Shown here in pieces: positions 31,701 through 64,000 of a stretch of DNA of 64,000 nucleotides (positions are counted from its first letter, which is position 1; every line of letters begins with the position of its first letter). The position numbers and the translations under genes are program-made. Under the pieces are notes generated by a model that ran no database searches, was not told the DNA's origin, and was given only the letters and a program-made list of their open reading frames with translations. Origin of the DNA: Ochotona curzoniae (lineage: Eukaryota > Chordata > Mammalia > Lagomorpha > Ochotonidae); assembly GCF_017591425.1 (NCBI RefSeq), contig NW_024464918.1, positions 27,370,001 through 27,434,000 on the forward strand. Reading direction: 5' to 3'.

Positions 31701-34700
31701 CTGGTTGTCTTTAATACTGGGGATTGGTGTTGGTTTCCAAATCCTACGGAAGGCTGAGATGCTGCACAGCGGACTGAAACAGTTCTCAGGGGGCATGGGG
31801 AGGTTGAGGAGTTGGCAGTGAGACCTCAGGCCATTGTGGCATAACCGTGGGGTGTTCCTTCCCTTCCAGGCTGTGGGTGTTCCCTGCTGTAGCTGGTGGG
31901 AAGGGAGAGCCCTGTGTGAGGGTGTCCCTGGACACGCAGCACGGCCTGCAGGCAGACGGCTTTAGGCTCTGCTTGCAGACCCTCTGTGCCCTTGCTTGAA
32001 TTTGGGGTTTCCTACTCCAGAAGGGGTGAGAGTGGAGGAAGGCTCAGTCTTGCTGCCCCCCTGCGTGGCCAGGCTGTTCTGGCTCATGTGCCCGAGCTTC
32101 CCGTCCACGTGGTAACTCACCAAACCCGACCTGACACGTGTTTCTGTCTTTAGCCCTGGAGCCCAGCGGGCCTCTAGGCAAGATGTCCCTGCCCATCGGG
32201 ATGTACCGCCGGGCATTCAGCTACGACGATGCCCTCGAGGACCCCTCGCCCATGACTCCTCCTCCATCGGACATGGGCAGCATCCCCTGGAAGCCCGTCA
32301 TTCCAGAGCGCAAGTATCAGCACCTCGCCAAGGTATCCAACCCTGCTGGGCGCCTCTGTCCCGCCTGCCCCTCGGGCTGGCTGACCCCACAGCTTTGGGT
32401 GGCAGCCACTCCTGGGTGTGTTTCTGGGCCTCTGTTACAGCTGGTTTATCTTTTTTATTCACAAGTACAGCAGCTGTGTCATTTCCCACCCAGGACTGTG
32501 CTGTCCCCACCCCGCTCCCGTATGCCACGGGGTGAAGTCCCAGTTCCGGGCTGGGCTCTCTCTGCCACTGCCTCCACAGGGATCCAGCCATGCGGGTTGC
32601 CAGGCTTTCTTGTACTCAGCACAGCAGCTGACACAGCTCCAGGGGCTTGGCCTGCATGCTCTCCTCATCCTGCCCTCACAGCCCCTCCTGCTGCTGCGTT
32701 TGCCCACCTGGGGCGTCCTGTGTTTTGTTCAGACCCCCCTGGTGTGAAGGCTTGCCTGACTCTCCATCCTCCCTCTTGAGTGCCAGTGGACCGTGCACCT
32801 TATCATAACTGGTACCTCACTGCAGTGCCTGGAGTTGGGATCTTTTTTTCTCTAATATATGTTTTTATTATATTTTGACAATCTTTACATAGTTAATTAG
32901 GGTGTTCAAGGGCTGCAGGGAAGTGGGTAAGACCATCATTTCCATACTGCTTCCTTCATGTATCTGAGGTAAAGGGGGATATAGAGGGAGAAGCCCCACC
33001 CAGTTTCCCACCCACCCTAAGTCCCGGATATGGGGCATGCTCTGAGATACTCGCTCAGGTGGTTTCAATAGTTCACCATTCATGGATTGCTACCAGTCTC
33101 GCCACTCCAAGGGAAGGGATCTTGATGGCTGGGGCCTTGTGTGTGCGTACTCCGTAGTATCACTGAGGGCCTGCTCAGTGTCATCTTGTTTTTTTTAAAG
33201 ATTAATTTTTAAAAATTATTTCTATTGGAAAGTCAGATACACAGAGAAGAGGAGAGACAGAGAGGAAGATCTTCCGTCCGATAATTCACTCCCCAAGTGG
33301 CCACAATGGCCGCTGCTGTGCCAATCCAAAGCCAGGAACCCGGAGCTTCCTCCAGGTCTCCCATGCTGGTGTAGGGTCCCAAGGCTTTGGGCCGTCCTCG
33401 ACTGCTTTCCCAGGCCACAAGCAGGGAGCTGGATGGGAAGTGGAGCAGCTGGGATCAGAGCTGGCGCCCATATGGGATCCTGGCTTGTTCAAGGCGAGAA
33501 CTTTAGCCGCTGGGCCACTGCGCTGGGCCCTCAGTGTCGTTTTGTGACTGTCAGATAAGTTGGCTGCTTCTTGAGCACATGCCATCCCGCCTGCCCGCAA
33601 GGCCGTTTCCCATGGCTGTCCTCCGTAGGCGCTGTCTGCCACACACTGCAGTCCGCTCTCAGCTGCCTGACGCTCGTGGCTCCTCCAGTCCTCCAGGGAC
33701 TGTCATTTCTGACCGTCCCACCACTTGAACCTTCAAGAAAGGCTGTTATACTGTCATACTGTTGCCTGAACAAGCTAATCCTGCCCCCTTTTCTGGTTAA
33801 GCCATTTCACCTGCACCTGCAGTTTCACCCCACTTTGCTCTGTGTGATAGCTCAGGGTCTCACAGGAGATGGATGGCAGAAGGGTCACAGAAGGTCTGTG
33901 GACTGTGACCTTGGACACACAGCTTTCCCCTTGTCCCAGGGTATGGGCACTCTGCTGACATCTGGGCAGTGCCAGTGGGGCGCTGGTGAAGGAAGACCCA
34001 GAAGCTTGGCCCCCCACGCATTGGCTCAGGCTGAGGCCCCGGCCCTGGCTCCCAGTGGACCCTGGCTGAGTAGGGCCATGCATTATTTATAATTCTTTGT
34101 CGTGAGTTTCCCCCTGCCTCTCCCAGCCCCCTTCTCACGTTGCCCGATAGCTCTGCAGGCAAGGCCCTCTGTCGGTTTTCTGTTGGAGTCTGACCCTGTC
34201 AGTTGTCAGAAAAACCAGTTCGTGGAAACACTGGGACTCAGGCCTGTGATGGCAAAGGCTGAGCCCTCCAGGGGCCCGAGGAGAAGGTTAGTGGGGCTTC
34301 TAGGGCTCCTCCCTCTTTGGTCATGAGGACGGCTGGCTGCTACCCGGGCAGAGGCTGGGTGTCCAGGTTTCCTTGGTGGCCCAGCCGCAGCAGCTGACGG
34401 CTCAGAACAGCTCTGAGAAGGGAGCGCTGCACTGGATCCTAGACGTGCGTTCTTTCATTCGCCCAGACTGTCCACGTGCTGGGCCGCGTCAGCCAATTTT
34501 GGGCAAGGAAACGTGGGTTCCTGTTCCACTCGAGTGAGATCACAGCTGGGACGCGGAGCTGCTGCTGGCTAGCGGGGGTGGCACCCCAGTCCCCTGGCCT
34601 CCTCCTTTGTGACCATAGTTCTCTTCAGACCCTTTGGAATAGCAGAGAACGTGGAATGATCCGAGTTGTTCTCTCTGCTGGGAGAGGGCCTCTGCATGAG

Positions 34701-37700
34701 CTCAGGTGTTTAGATGAGGGGCCATTGCCTGAGCCTTGAGAGCAGCGGTTCTTTTTTTTAAAGATTTATTTATTTATTGGAAAGTCAGATGTACAGAGAG
34801 GAGGAGAGACAGAGGAAGATCTTCCGTCTGATGATTCACTCCCCAAGTGAGCGCAATGGCCGATGCTATGCCGATCTGAAGCCAGGATCCAGGAACCTCC
34901 TCCGGGTCTCCCATGTGGGTGCACAGTCCCAAGGCTTTGGGCTGTCCTCGACTGCTTTCCCAGGCCACAAGTAGGGAGCTGGATGGGAAGTGGAGCTGCT
35001 GGGATTAGAACCTGCGCCCATGCGGGATCCTGGCATGTTCAAGGCGAGGACTTTAGCCGCTAGGCCACGCCGCCGGGCCCGAGAGCAGCAGTTCTTAATG
35101 TGTGTGGGGATCAGCGCTGGCACCAGAGCACTCGCTAGGAACGTGAATTCTTGCGTCTTGCCGCAGCAGCCGGCGCGTTCTGTGTAAGAAGCTCAGCAGT
35201 GTCTTTCGCAAGCTCTCGGGGGATTTTCTCAGTCACCAGGTTGCAGGGCCTCTGAGCAAGTGCTCTGCTGGGTGCCGTGTGGCCTGGGCCCAGGCTGGGT
35301 CGGAGTAGCCTTAGAGCTTTGGATTCCAGCTTGCCCGCTTGATAAACTGAAGCTAGTCAGTCATGTGATGCCCCCCTCTGTGGTCTCTGTGGGTGCTGGA
35401 GATGGCCACTGCTTTCTTCAGAGAGTTGCCATGTGCCAGATAATGCCCTGCCCTTCTTCCCCAAGCTGTGTGCTTCCCTGCCCTCTGTTGAACCAGGTGG
35501 AGGAAGGAGAGGCCCGTGCGTCAACCCCTGCCGTGGCTCTGTCGGCGTCCGTGGAGAGTGTGGACAAGGCGCCAGTGGTGAAGGCCAAGGCCACCCATGT
35601 CATCCTGAGTTCCCTGATCACAAGTAAGCGTGAAGGGAAGCTGGCTGCCCTCTCCAACTCCCAGCTTGATGCTCTTTGGAGACGGCCAATTTGTGGAACG
35701 TGAAGCAGCTCAGTTGGGTTGGGTGTACCCGCTACTTTGGGGGCCCTCGTCTCGGTTTCCTGTCACTTGTGAGCAAGTCACTGAACTCTGCAGACTGTTG
35801 TCCCTTTATAGAGCGGGGCACCGGGCCAGCAGGTGGTCAGGGTTAGAGAGCCGGGAGCTGCTGCCGCCCCTGCCCAGTCAGCCCACTGAGGTGCCCCACC
35901 TGCCCCAGGTTTCTGATCTGGTTTTCAATTAAACAGCTCAACTTTGGTCCATCAGGAGAAGGGCCAGGTTTGGTGTGTGCCTTGGGTGTGGGCCTAATGC
36001 AGGGAGAGTTCCTGGGTTTGTTTTGTTTTGAACCTGGTAAGGCGTGACCTGGCCTTTCTGGTTGCTGGGGAAGTTAACGATGACCAGCAGTGAGCTCTGC
36101 TCAGCAGCAGGCTGTCTGGACCAGGGCAGGGCGGTGTAAAAGGGCTGCAGACATTCTCCAGGGCTGGCGGGCTTTCAGAGTCAAAGCCCTTGCTTATCTT
36201 CCCCAGGATAGCTTCCGGTTTTCTGGAGAATTTTCCCAATAACAGTAATCCCCGCTCCATACCTTGGTTTCCTCTTTCTCATGCTGCAGTGCACCAGGTG
36301 GATCAGTGCTTGCTGGTTGATTTGGCAAGTGTCTGTAGTGTCAGAGCTGAGCTCTTCCTGGGGCACAGCGCCATTTCTGCATCGAGAACACGGGTGCACC
36401 AGGCAGACGGTTCGATACCCGGATGTGCTACAGGCACTGGGCCCTTGGCTGACCCAATCACGTTCACTTACACACGTGTTTTTATGTTGTAGATACGAGA
36501 CAGGCCAGTCTGGCGTTTCCAGCTAATCCTACCATGAATGTTGCTATAATTTTTTCATTACAAAAACTAGCCGCACGTACAATTCTGGCACTGGTACAGA
36601 TTCACTCAATCCCTTTTCAGTTTGTAGGTCAGGTGACTAGCTGGTAAGCAAAGACAGCTTTTTTGTTTTTTTAAAGGTTTTAGTTTTATTTGAAAGGCAG
36701 ACTTTCAGAGAGAAGGCGAGACAGAGAGATCTTCCATCCACTGGTTCACTTTCCAGATGGCTGCGTGGCCAGAGCTGAGCTGATTTGAACTTAGGAGCCA
36801 AGAGCCTCCTCTGGGTCTCCCACATGAGTACAGGGTCCCAAGGCTTTGGGCTGTCTTCCACTGCTTTCCCAGGCCACAGGCAGGGAGCTGGATGGGAAGT
36901 GGGGCATCCAGGGCACGAATCAGTAGTGCCCTTATGGGATGCCAGTGCCGCTGACGTAAGCTTAGCCTGCTCTGCCACAAGGTCAGTCCCGAGAGCAGGC
37001 GTGCCTTGCTGCCCTTGTTTTCTCTGCTTCTGGTGCAGCACCTCAGAAGGGGCCTCCCCAGCCCCCGGGCATTCGGGCTGTGGACTCTGGGCTCCCAGCT
37101 GCTGCATTCCCGCCATCTCTGTACACAGTCAGTGCCGCTCCCTCGCTGGGAATGACGAGGGAGTCCGCCCCGACGGGCGGGCCACGTGCAGTGGGCAAGC
37201 GCTGTACGAGCCTTTCCACACGTGAGACACACTGTCCGTGGACTTGGGCCGGCTCATGGCGGAGTCTGGTTTAAATGGGATTGGATTCGTGGTGCTGTGT
37301 GGGTGGTGAGGGTAGGGAATCTTAGAAAACTTGGTATCTGGGGGAGTTTCCCAGCATCTCAGTGTCAGCTGCTTTGTCCACCTTGCTTTCCTAAATCCAG
37401 AGAAGATGTTCCAGGGTGCCAACAAGCGGGGGCTCAGCAGTGTTTGCCTGGCACTCCTGAGCTGCCTGGCCAGGCGCAGGCTGCGCCCCTGTGTGATGTG
37501 GCGCCAGCTTGCAGCTGCCCTGAGGGCCACTGCGCGAGGTTGGGCAGTGTTCCTGGCAGTGCCCGTCTCCAGGGTGGCCGGTGTGCTCTCACTTCCTGGG
37601 AGATCTGCCCTGGGGGTGGGCTTGACCCTCAGTCATCTTTGTCTCCAGAGCAGACCCAGGAAAGCATTGAGCGCTTCGAGCAGCAGGCAGGGCTGCGGGA

Positions 37701-40199
37701 TGCCGGCTACACGCCGCACAAAGGCCTCACCACCGAGGAGAACAAGCACCTGCGCGTGGCGGAAGCACTCCAGGTAAGCTTGCCGCCCCCCAGGCATGCT
37801 CAGAAGACAACACCTGCCCCAGCTCAGCTGGCTGCTGCTTTGGAGAGCACTGGCAGGAGAACCTAGAACCGGGGGAGCCCTCTCCATGCTGGCATTTCCT
37901 TAGCCTCCTAGTGTCTGCCTAGGTCTGCTCGTGGACCAGGGGCCGTCCTTTGCCTGCACTGGCGAGGAGGACCGAGGCGCTGTCAGCTCTCGGGTGTGGG
38001 ATGTGTGGGCGCTTGGTGGACATGACAAGGCTGTGGTCTGTGACTTGGGGCTGGGCTTGGAGAGGAGCCGCAGGGAGTCTCACCAGCGGACCTGTTAGTG
38101 GGGAAGCTGCGTCTTGTTCCGTATTCAGGTTTTTCACAATTTAAATGTGAAATTGGAATGATTTTGCTCTCATTTCTAAAAATTCAAAGAATGTGACGAG
38201 GATTTAATTGATAATGAGATATTTGAGTGAACAGAAGTTTCAGATGACTTTTGAAGACCGCTTTTTGCTGGGGAGTGCCCTGTGGCTTGCATCCGTTGAA
38301 TCTTCACGTAGACCCTGCTCGCTGTGTTTCGTCAATGGAGAGTGAGGCCCCGGGTCATATGCCAGCCAGTGTTGGTACCACACCTCAACAGGTGTCCCAT
38401 TTGCTGCTGGGTTTTTTCCTTCCGTGCATCTGGCTCTTGATTACAAGGGTGAGGCTGACTGTGAAGGGGCACAGGGATAGCTCAGAAGCTGGGACTGCCT
38501 GCCACAGGCCAGGGCGGGGCTCTTCCCATCCTGTCCCCGGCTAAGGGTTCTGAGGTGTGCTGAGGAGAGCGGGGCTGCCCTGGGTGAGGACCTACAAAAC
38601 CTTGCCCACTGTTGGCAGTTTGGAGCTGGCTCTATTATAGACTGACTTTAAACAGCGCTGTTAGGGGGGTCGGGTGGGCCGGGGCCACTGCGGACAGAGA
38701 GCGGCACAGCCAGTGTCTGATGGCTGATTTGCAGTTGAGCAGTTTGCCTTATCAGATGGAGGCACTGATGGGGTCGCCCATGTCCTGCCTCTTGGCCACA
38801 GGAGTGGGTCACAGGGTGGGCACAAGTGCCGGAAGTTAGCTTCATTTGTAAGGCATCACTGGCTGACACGGCTGGCTCTGTGGAGTGGGGGCAGTGAGAG
38901 CAGTGGTCAGGGCTGCAGCTTGGACAAGCAGGACCCCACTAAGACATGGAGGGTCACGTTTGCTGTGGGGCCCTGCTCCTGCAGTGGGGTACGTGTGTCT
39001 CTCCCTGTTAGACTGGTAGTCTGGGGAGGGACATGGCTGGGGAGGACAGCCGTTTGGAGGAAGGGAGCGTGTGGCTGGCCGGGGGCCTGGCTCGCAGAGG
39101 CTGCGCACAGCGTGGCTCGGACGCAGGCGTGGACGCCGAGACAGCTCTGGGCCCTGCTGATCGGTCAAGGGGGCCAGCTGGAGAGCTGGCTCTTCCACTT
39201 CCTGGCAGGGTGGCTGTGGGAAATGACTTCATTTTGTTGCAGGCCAAAGCCCTGGCATAGAGTTTGTAGCTCAGGGCAGGTTTGGGATGGAGCAGAATGA
39301 ATCCTCAATTTCAGAAAGATACAGCTACATCCAGTGTGGTGAACTGAATGAATATTCTTTATGTAATCCCTTGCGCTTCAAGTTAGGGTATGAACCAGCT
39401 TGTTTATGCCTGGATTTGGCTCTGTGGGGGCCACTGTGCGTTTACGCCCATCTAAACTACTCTCCTCTTACCCGCCTGGCCAGAAGCTGAAGCTGCAGAG
39501 TGGAGAGACCATCAAGGCAGAGAGGCAGCCTGCGTCGGTCCCGTCCAGCCCGAGCAACAGCCCCCTCCCCTCCCCGAAGCAGGGGCCCAGGTGAGCTCTG
39601 GCCCGGCCTCTGCCAGCCGGTGCTCCCCAGGGACAAGGGCAGCTCACAGGCAGGGCTTGCTGCTGCGGCCTGACGTGTGTGAGGACGATGTGTGAGCATT
39701 GTGTTTTATTCTTTCAGAGGCTGGTTTGCTTCCGGCTCCTCCACAGCCTTACCTGGCTCAAATCTTAGCACCATGGATCCTGGCGCTGGGGACAAGGACA
39801 GGAGCTCAGCCGAGAAGTGGAGCCTCTTCGGGCCGAGACCCCTCCAGAAGTCTGATTCCGGTGAGGCAGTCCCTTTAGACCCAAACAGACCCCCGCCCTG
39901 GCAGGCACCACGGCATGCTGTCCTTGCACGCTGGGGGTCACCTGCTGACCCTGGGCACGTGTGTTCCCTGCTTTACTCGTGTAGGAAGTTTTGCCGTCCA
40001 GGCCTACAGAGGAGCCCAGAAGCCCTCGCCCATGGAAGTGATGCGTGCTCAGGCCACCCGGATGGCTGAAGACCCCGCGACCTTCAAGCCACCCACGATG
40101 GACATCCCAGGGACGCAGGGGAAGAAGGCGCCACCTCTGCCGCGGACACATCACCTCAAACCCCGGGAGCTGAACGTGCTTACCCCCACCGGCTTCTAG
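28797..40199 (+). CDS. KIAA1191: p33MONOX, putative monooxygenase
   Basis: Seven coding exons, 28797-28824, 32154-32332, 35497-35623, 37649-37773, 39484-39590, 39718-39860 and 39985-40199, preceded by a non-coding exon near 27.2-27.4 kb, encode 307 aa (human about 305). The family is annotated as a potential NADPH-dependent oxidoreductase with reported roles in neuronal survival, but a Rossmann-type fold is not obvious, so enzymatic function is uncertain. Recognised conserved blocks are 'GKMSLPIGMYRRAFSYDDA', 'PWKPVIPERKYQHLAKVEEG', 'AGLRDAGYTPHKGLTTEEN', a Ser/Pro-rich linker (about 165-190), 'RGWFASGSSTALPG' and the C-terminal 'LKPRELNVLTPTGF'. The start ATG is in the second exon (acceptor at 28741-28742). 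All introns are GT-AG. Introns carry several SINEs, (GT)n tracts, a minisatellite and an L1-3'UTR-like block. Confidence 0.95.
29385..29602 (-). mobile_element. C-type SINE, old, with short tandem GGGCTGGGCA
   Basis: Antisense copy ('gttcactccccagatgccc' to 'aaccactgcgccaagcccc'). Its middle is replaced by 3-4 copies of a 10-bp GGGCTGGGCA repeat (29456-29497). Confidence 0.65.
29665..29995 (-). mobile_element. C-type SINE
   Basis: Antisense full-length copy, first of three consecutive antisense SINEs in KIAA1191. Confidence 0.85.
30050..30358 (-). mobile_element. C-type SINE
   Basis: Antisense copy, second of the run ('gaggagagagggagag' to 'caccactgtgcctgcccc'). Confidence 0.85.
30370..30700 (-). 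mobile_element. C-type SINE
   Basis: Antisense copy, third of the run, an older subfamily ending 'ccgcaatgcccggcc'. Confidence 0.8.
31000..31118 (+). mobile_element. MIR-like fragment
   Basis: MIR 3' signature: 'gaagtcacttctgcctttg', 'ggaaaatgggaagaacgac' and 'gtgagcacatagcaatg'. Diverged. Confidence 0.5.
31122..31142 (+). repeat. (GT)n microsatellite
   Basis: About ten GT units directly after the MIR-like fragment. Confidence 0.95.
32850..33130 (-). mobile_element. L1 3'-UTR-like fragment, KIAA1191 intron
   Basis: Same family and orientation as 19436-19800. It opens with a T-rich tail and shares 'attagggtg', 'gggagaagcc' and 'tctcgccactccaag'. Opposite to the KIAA1191 direction of transcription. 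Confidence 0.55.
33189..33529 (-). mobile_element. C-type SINE with target-site duplication
   Basis: Antisense full-length copy flanked by CTCAGTGTCATCTTGT (33174-33189) and CTCAGTGTCGTTTTGT (33530-33545), two differences in 16 bp. Confidence 0.9.
34754..35080 (-). mobile_element. C-type SINE with target-site duplication
   Basis: Antisense full-length copy between GAGAGCAGCGGTTCTT (34738-34753) and GAGAGCAGCAGTTCTT (35081-35096), one difference. Confidence 0.92.
36660..36990 (-). mobile_element. C-type SINE
   Basis: Antisense copy in KIAA1191 intron 4, ending 'gctctgccacaaggtcagtcc'. Confidence 0.8.
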
Positions 40200-41124
40200 A
40201 GCTTCCTGAGCGGGGCCTCCTGCACCCCACCCCCTGACCTCAGCTGACATAGGAAAGGCACACTCCACACATCCCCCTACTTGGAGCTGGAGACAGCCGG
40301 CTCTGGAGCAGCGCCAGCAAAGCCCGTGCTTGCCGGCTGGAAGAGGCTGTTTTGTCCTGCTGTGAGGTTACTTGGTCTCGGCAGCCACACGTGGAGCCCC
40401 CTGCCACCCCTCAACCTGGATTTGTGTCACTGACCCCAGGCCTGAGCCTGCCCATCGTGCCCTGGGTAACGGTGTTCGTGCTGTTCCAGCCGCCAGGCTC
40501 GGCTCAGCCTGCGCCCTGACTGGTCACAGCGTGGCGGTCACAGCGTGGTGGCGCTCAGGGCCCAGCGGGGCTGCTGTTGCTGGGCTCCTGCTGGGCCCAG
40601 GAGGGACCTGGGCTCCTGCACAGCTGGTACGACTGGAGGCCACGTTTAGCAGTTTCTACACACAGGGGTCTCCTCGCTGCCCCGAGGCCTGGTGAGCTGG
40701 TGCGGCTGGAGGCACGCTTGGCGTAGACGTTCAGAACAAACACTAGTCCTGTGGATCTTTGCTTGCCCTTTAGAGCGACATAAATCTAACTCCAGTCGGA
40801 TGGAAAACCAAGGGGGAAGCGGATGGCAGCCCTGCAGTTAACAGGAGTTTGGCGATCTGTCTCGGGCTCAGGCGGGACGCGTGTGGCCTCGTGTTGATGT
40901 CATGATGCAGGTCAGGGCCCGACCCTGTGGGGGTGAGAGCGCTGAAGGAGTCACTTATTCTCTAACGAGCGTTTCTCACCAACACCACACGCGTTAGCGC
41001 TCACGGTGCGCTCGGACAGCTGCTTGACTGGGGGCGTCGCACGGTCCTGTAGGAGAGACCCTGGCGCTCCGACCACCAGGACAGTTCATTTCTTTGTTGC
41101 TTCTGTTAGCTCTCTCATTTTGAC

Positions 41125-41130
41125 AATAAA
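41125..41130 (+). terminator. KIAA1191 polyadenylation signal
   Basis: AATAAA 926 nt after the stop codon. It is the only canonical plus-strand signal before the convergent SIMC1 3' end. Confidence 0.85.
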
Positions 41131-41247
41131 AGCCCTTCCTCCTCTGTGAGATGTGGGTGCCGGCCCGTTGGTCCGGCCGCCCCCTCTGCCTGCCCACCCT
41201 CACAGAACCTCTGCGGGGGAACTTGGGATTTTGAAAAAGCCTGCCTT

Positions 41248-41253
41248 TTTATT
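41248..41253 (-). terminator. SIMC1 polyadenylation signal, distal candidate
   Basis: AATAAA on the minus strand, 118 bp from the opposing KIAA1191 signal. Its use would put the two 3' ends about 80-100 bp apart, like the close tail-to-tail arrangement I recall for human. Confidence 0.6.
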
Positions 41254-41557
41254 GTGCTCTTTCCACATCACACGCTTTGTTTCACACTGGAGCCTTCTCT
41301 CCCCAACCCCCTTCCTTGTCGACGGGCCGCAGAGCCAGCTCCACAGGCAGCTTACCAGGTCTGATGCAGAATGTCCATTCTGCTGGGGAAAGATAGCTCT
41401 TTTCTAGAAGTGGGCGGCAGGACCTTGAATGACGCAACGTTGATATATATCATGTCTGTTGGGCAAAGGGGGTCTCTTCTCACATCTTGAGTGGCAGCAT
41501 TAAAACATACCGTGCATATAGTATTACTTCTTTAAATAAAAAAGTATAGATAAATAA

Positions 41558-41563
41558 TTTATT
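41558..41563 (-). terminator. SIMC1 polyadenylation signal, proximal candidate
   Basis: AATAAA on the minus strand inside an A/T-rich tract, about 205 nt after the SIMC1 stop. It may be an alternative site. Confidence 0.45.
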
Positions 41564-41765
41564 TAAAAATATATACACCTTGTATATTGAAGCCAGACTG
41601 GAGAACAGGCTGCAGGCAGGATTATAAAAAGATACATATCAAAGAAGAGAAAGTTCTTTCAGCCTCCAGGCAAGTGAGAAGTGTGGCCTCGGGAGAGTTT
41701 GGACTACTCCCCAGGCCGTTAGAGCTGCAGGAGCCTGCGGCTAGAGGTCAGGAGGTACCTGGGGG

Positions 41766-63997
<22,232 letters not shown>

Positions 63998-64000
63998 TTA

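Noticed and set aside
32332..35496. Possible U12-type intron in KIAA1191 (donor GTATCC)
   Set aside because: The donor continues AACC instead of TTT, and no TTCCTTAAC-like branch site lies before the acceptor at 35496.

Overview
This is a stretch of mammalian nuclear chromosome, almost certainly from a lagomorph and most likely a pika (Ochotona). The genes are split by GT-AG introns, promoters are CpG-rich, and microsatellites are frequent. About 50 copies or pieces of one tRNA-derived SINE family (the lagomorph C-repeat/CSINE) are scattered through the window. Their sequence differs from the rabbit consensus as I remember it, so pika is an inference and lagomorph is the firm part.

Five protein-coding genes are recognised by homology. 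They match the human 5q35.2 neighbourhood in inverted orientation: HIGD2A (- strand, complete, 106 aa), NOP16 (+, complete, 177 aa), ARL10 (-, complete, 245 aa), KIAA1191/p33MONOX (+, complete, 307 aa) and SIMC1 (-, only the last six coding exons, 320 aa; the 5' part lies beyond position 64000). Bases 1 to about 1265 are probably the 3' UTR or 3' flank of CLTB, the expected next gene.

Layout: 1-1.3 kb probable CLTB tail; 1.8-2.6 kb HIGD2A; 2.58-2.83 kb a bidirectional HIGD2A/NOP16 promoter; 2.8-8.1 kb NOP16 with a minisatellite in intron 2; 8.1-11.3 kb SINE-rich spacer; 11.3-17.6 kb ARL10; 17.65-27.2 kb gene-free spacer with SINEs, an L1-3'UTR-like block, an exact solo LTR inside a SINE and a 61-bp minisatellite; 27.2-41.1 kb KIAA1191; 41.2-64 kb SIMC1, tail to tail with KIAA1191. 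One SIMC1 intron (49.2-60.1 kb) holds an internally deleted L1 with 5' UTR, ORF1 and a stub of ORF2, plus a U2 snRNA pseudogene.

The genes do not form a pathway: mitochondrial cytochrome-oxidase assembly (HIGD2A), ribosome biogenesis (NOP16), a membrane-anchored Arf-like GTPase (ARL10), a putative oxidoreductase (KIAA1191) and a SUMO-binding SMC5/6 regulator (SIMC1). A regulatory theme does link them: all three promoter regions in the window carry ZNF143/THAP11-type SBS motifs. I found no previously undescribed system. The best leads are the SBS motifs, the spliced-looking L1, the exact solo LTR, and repeats that supply splice-site pyrimidine tracts.
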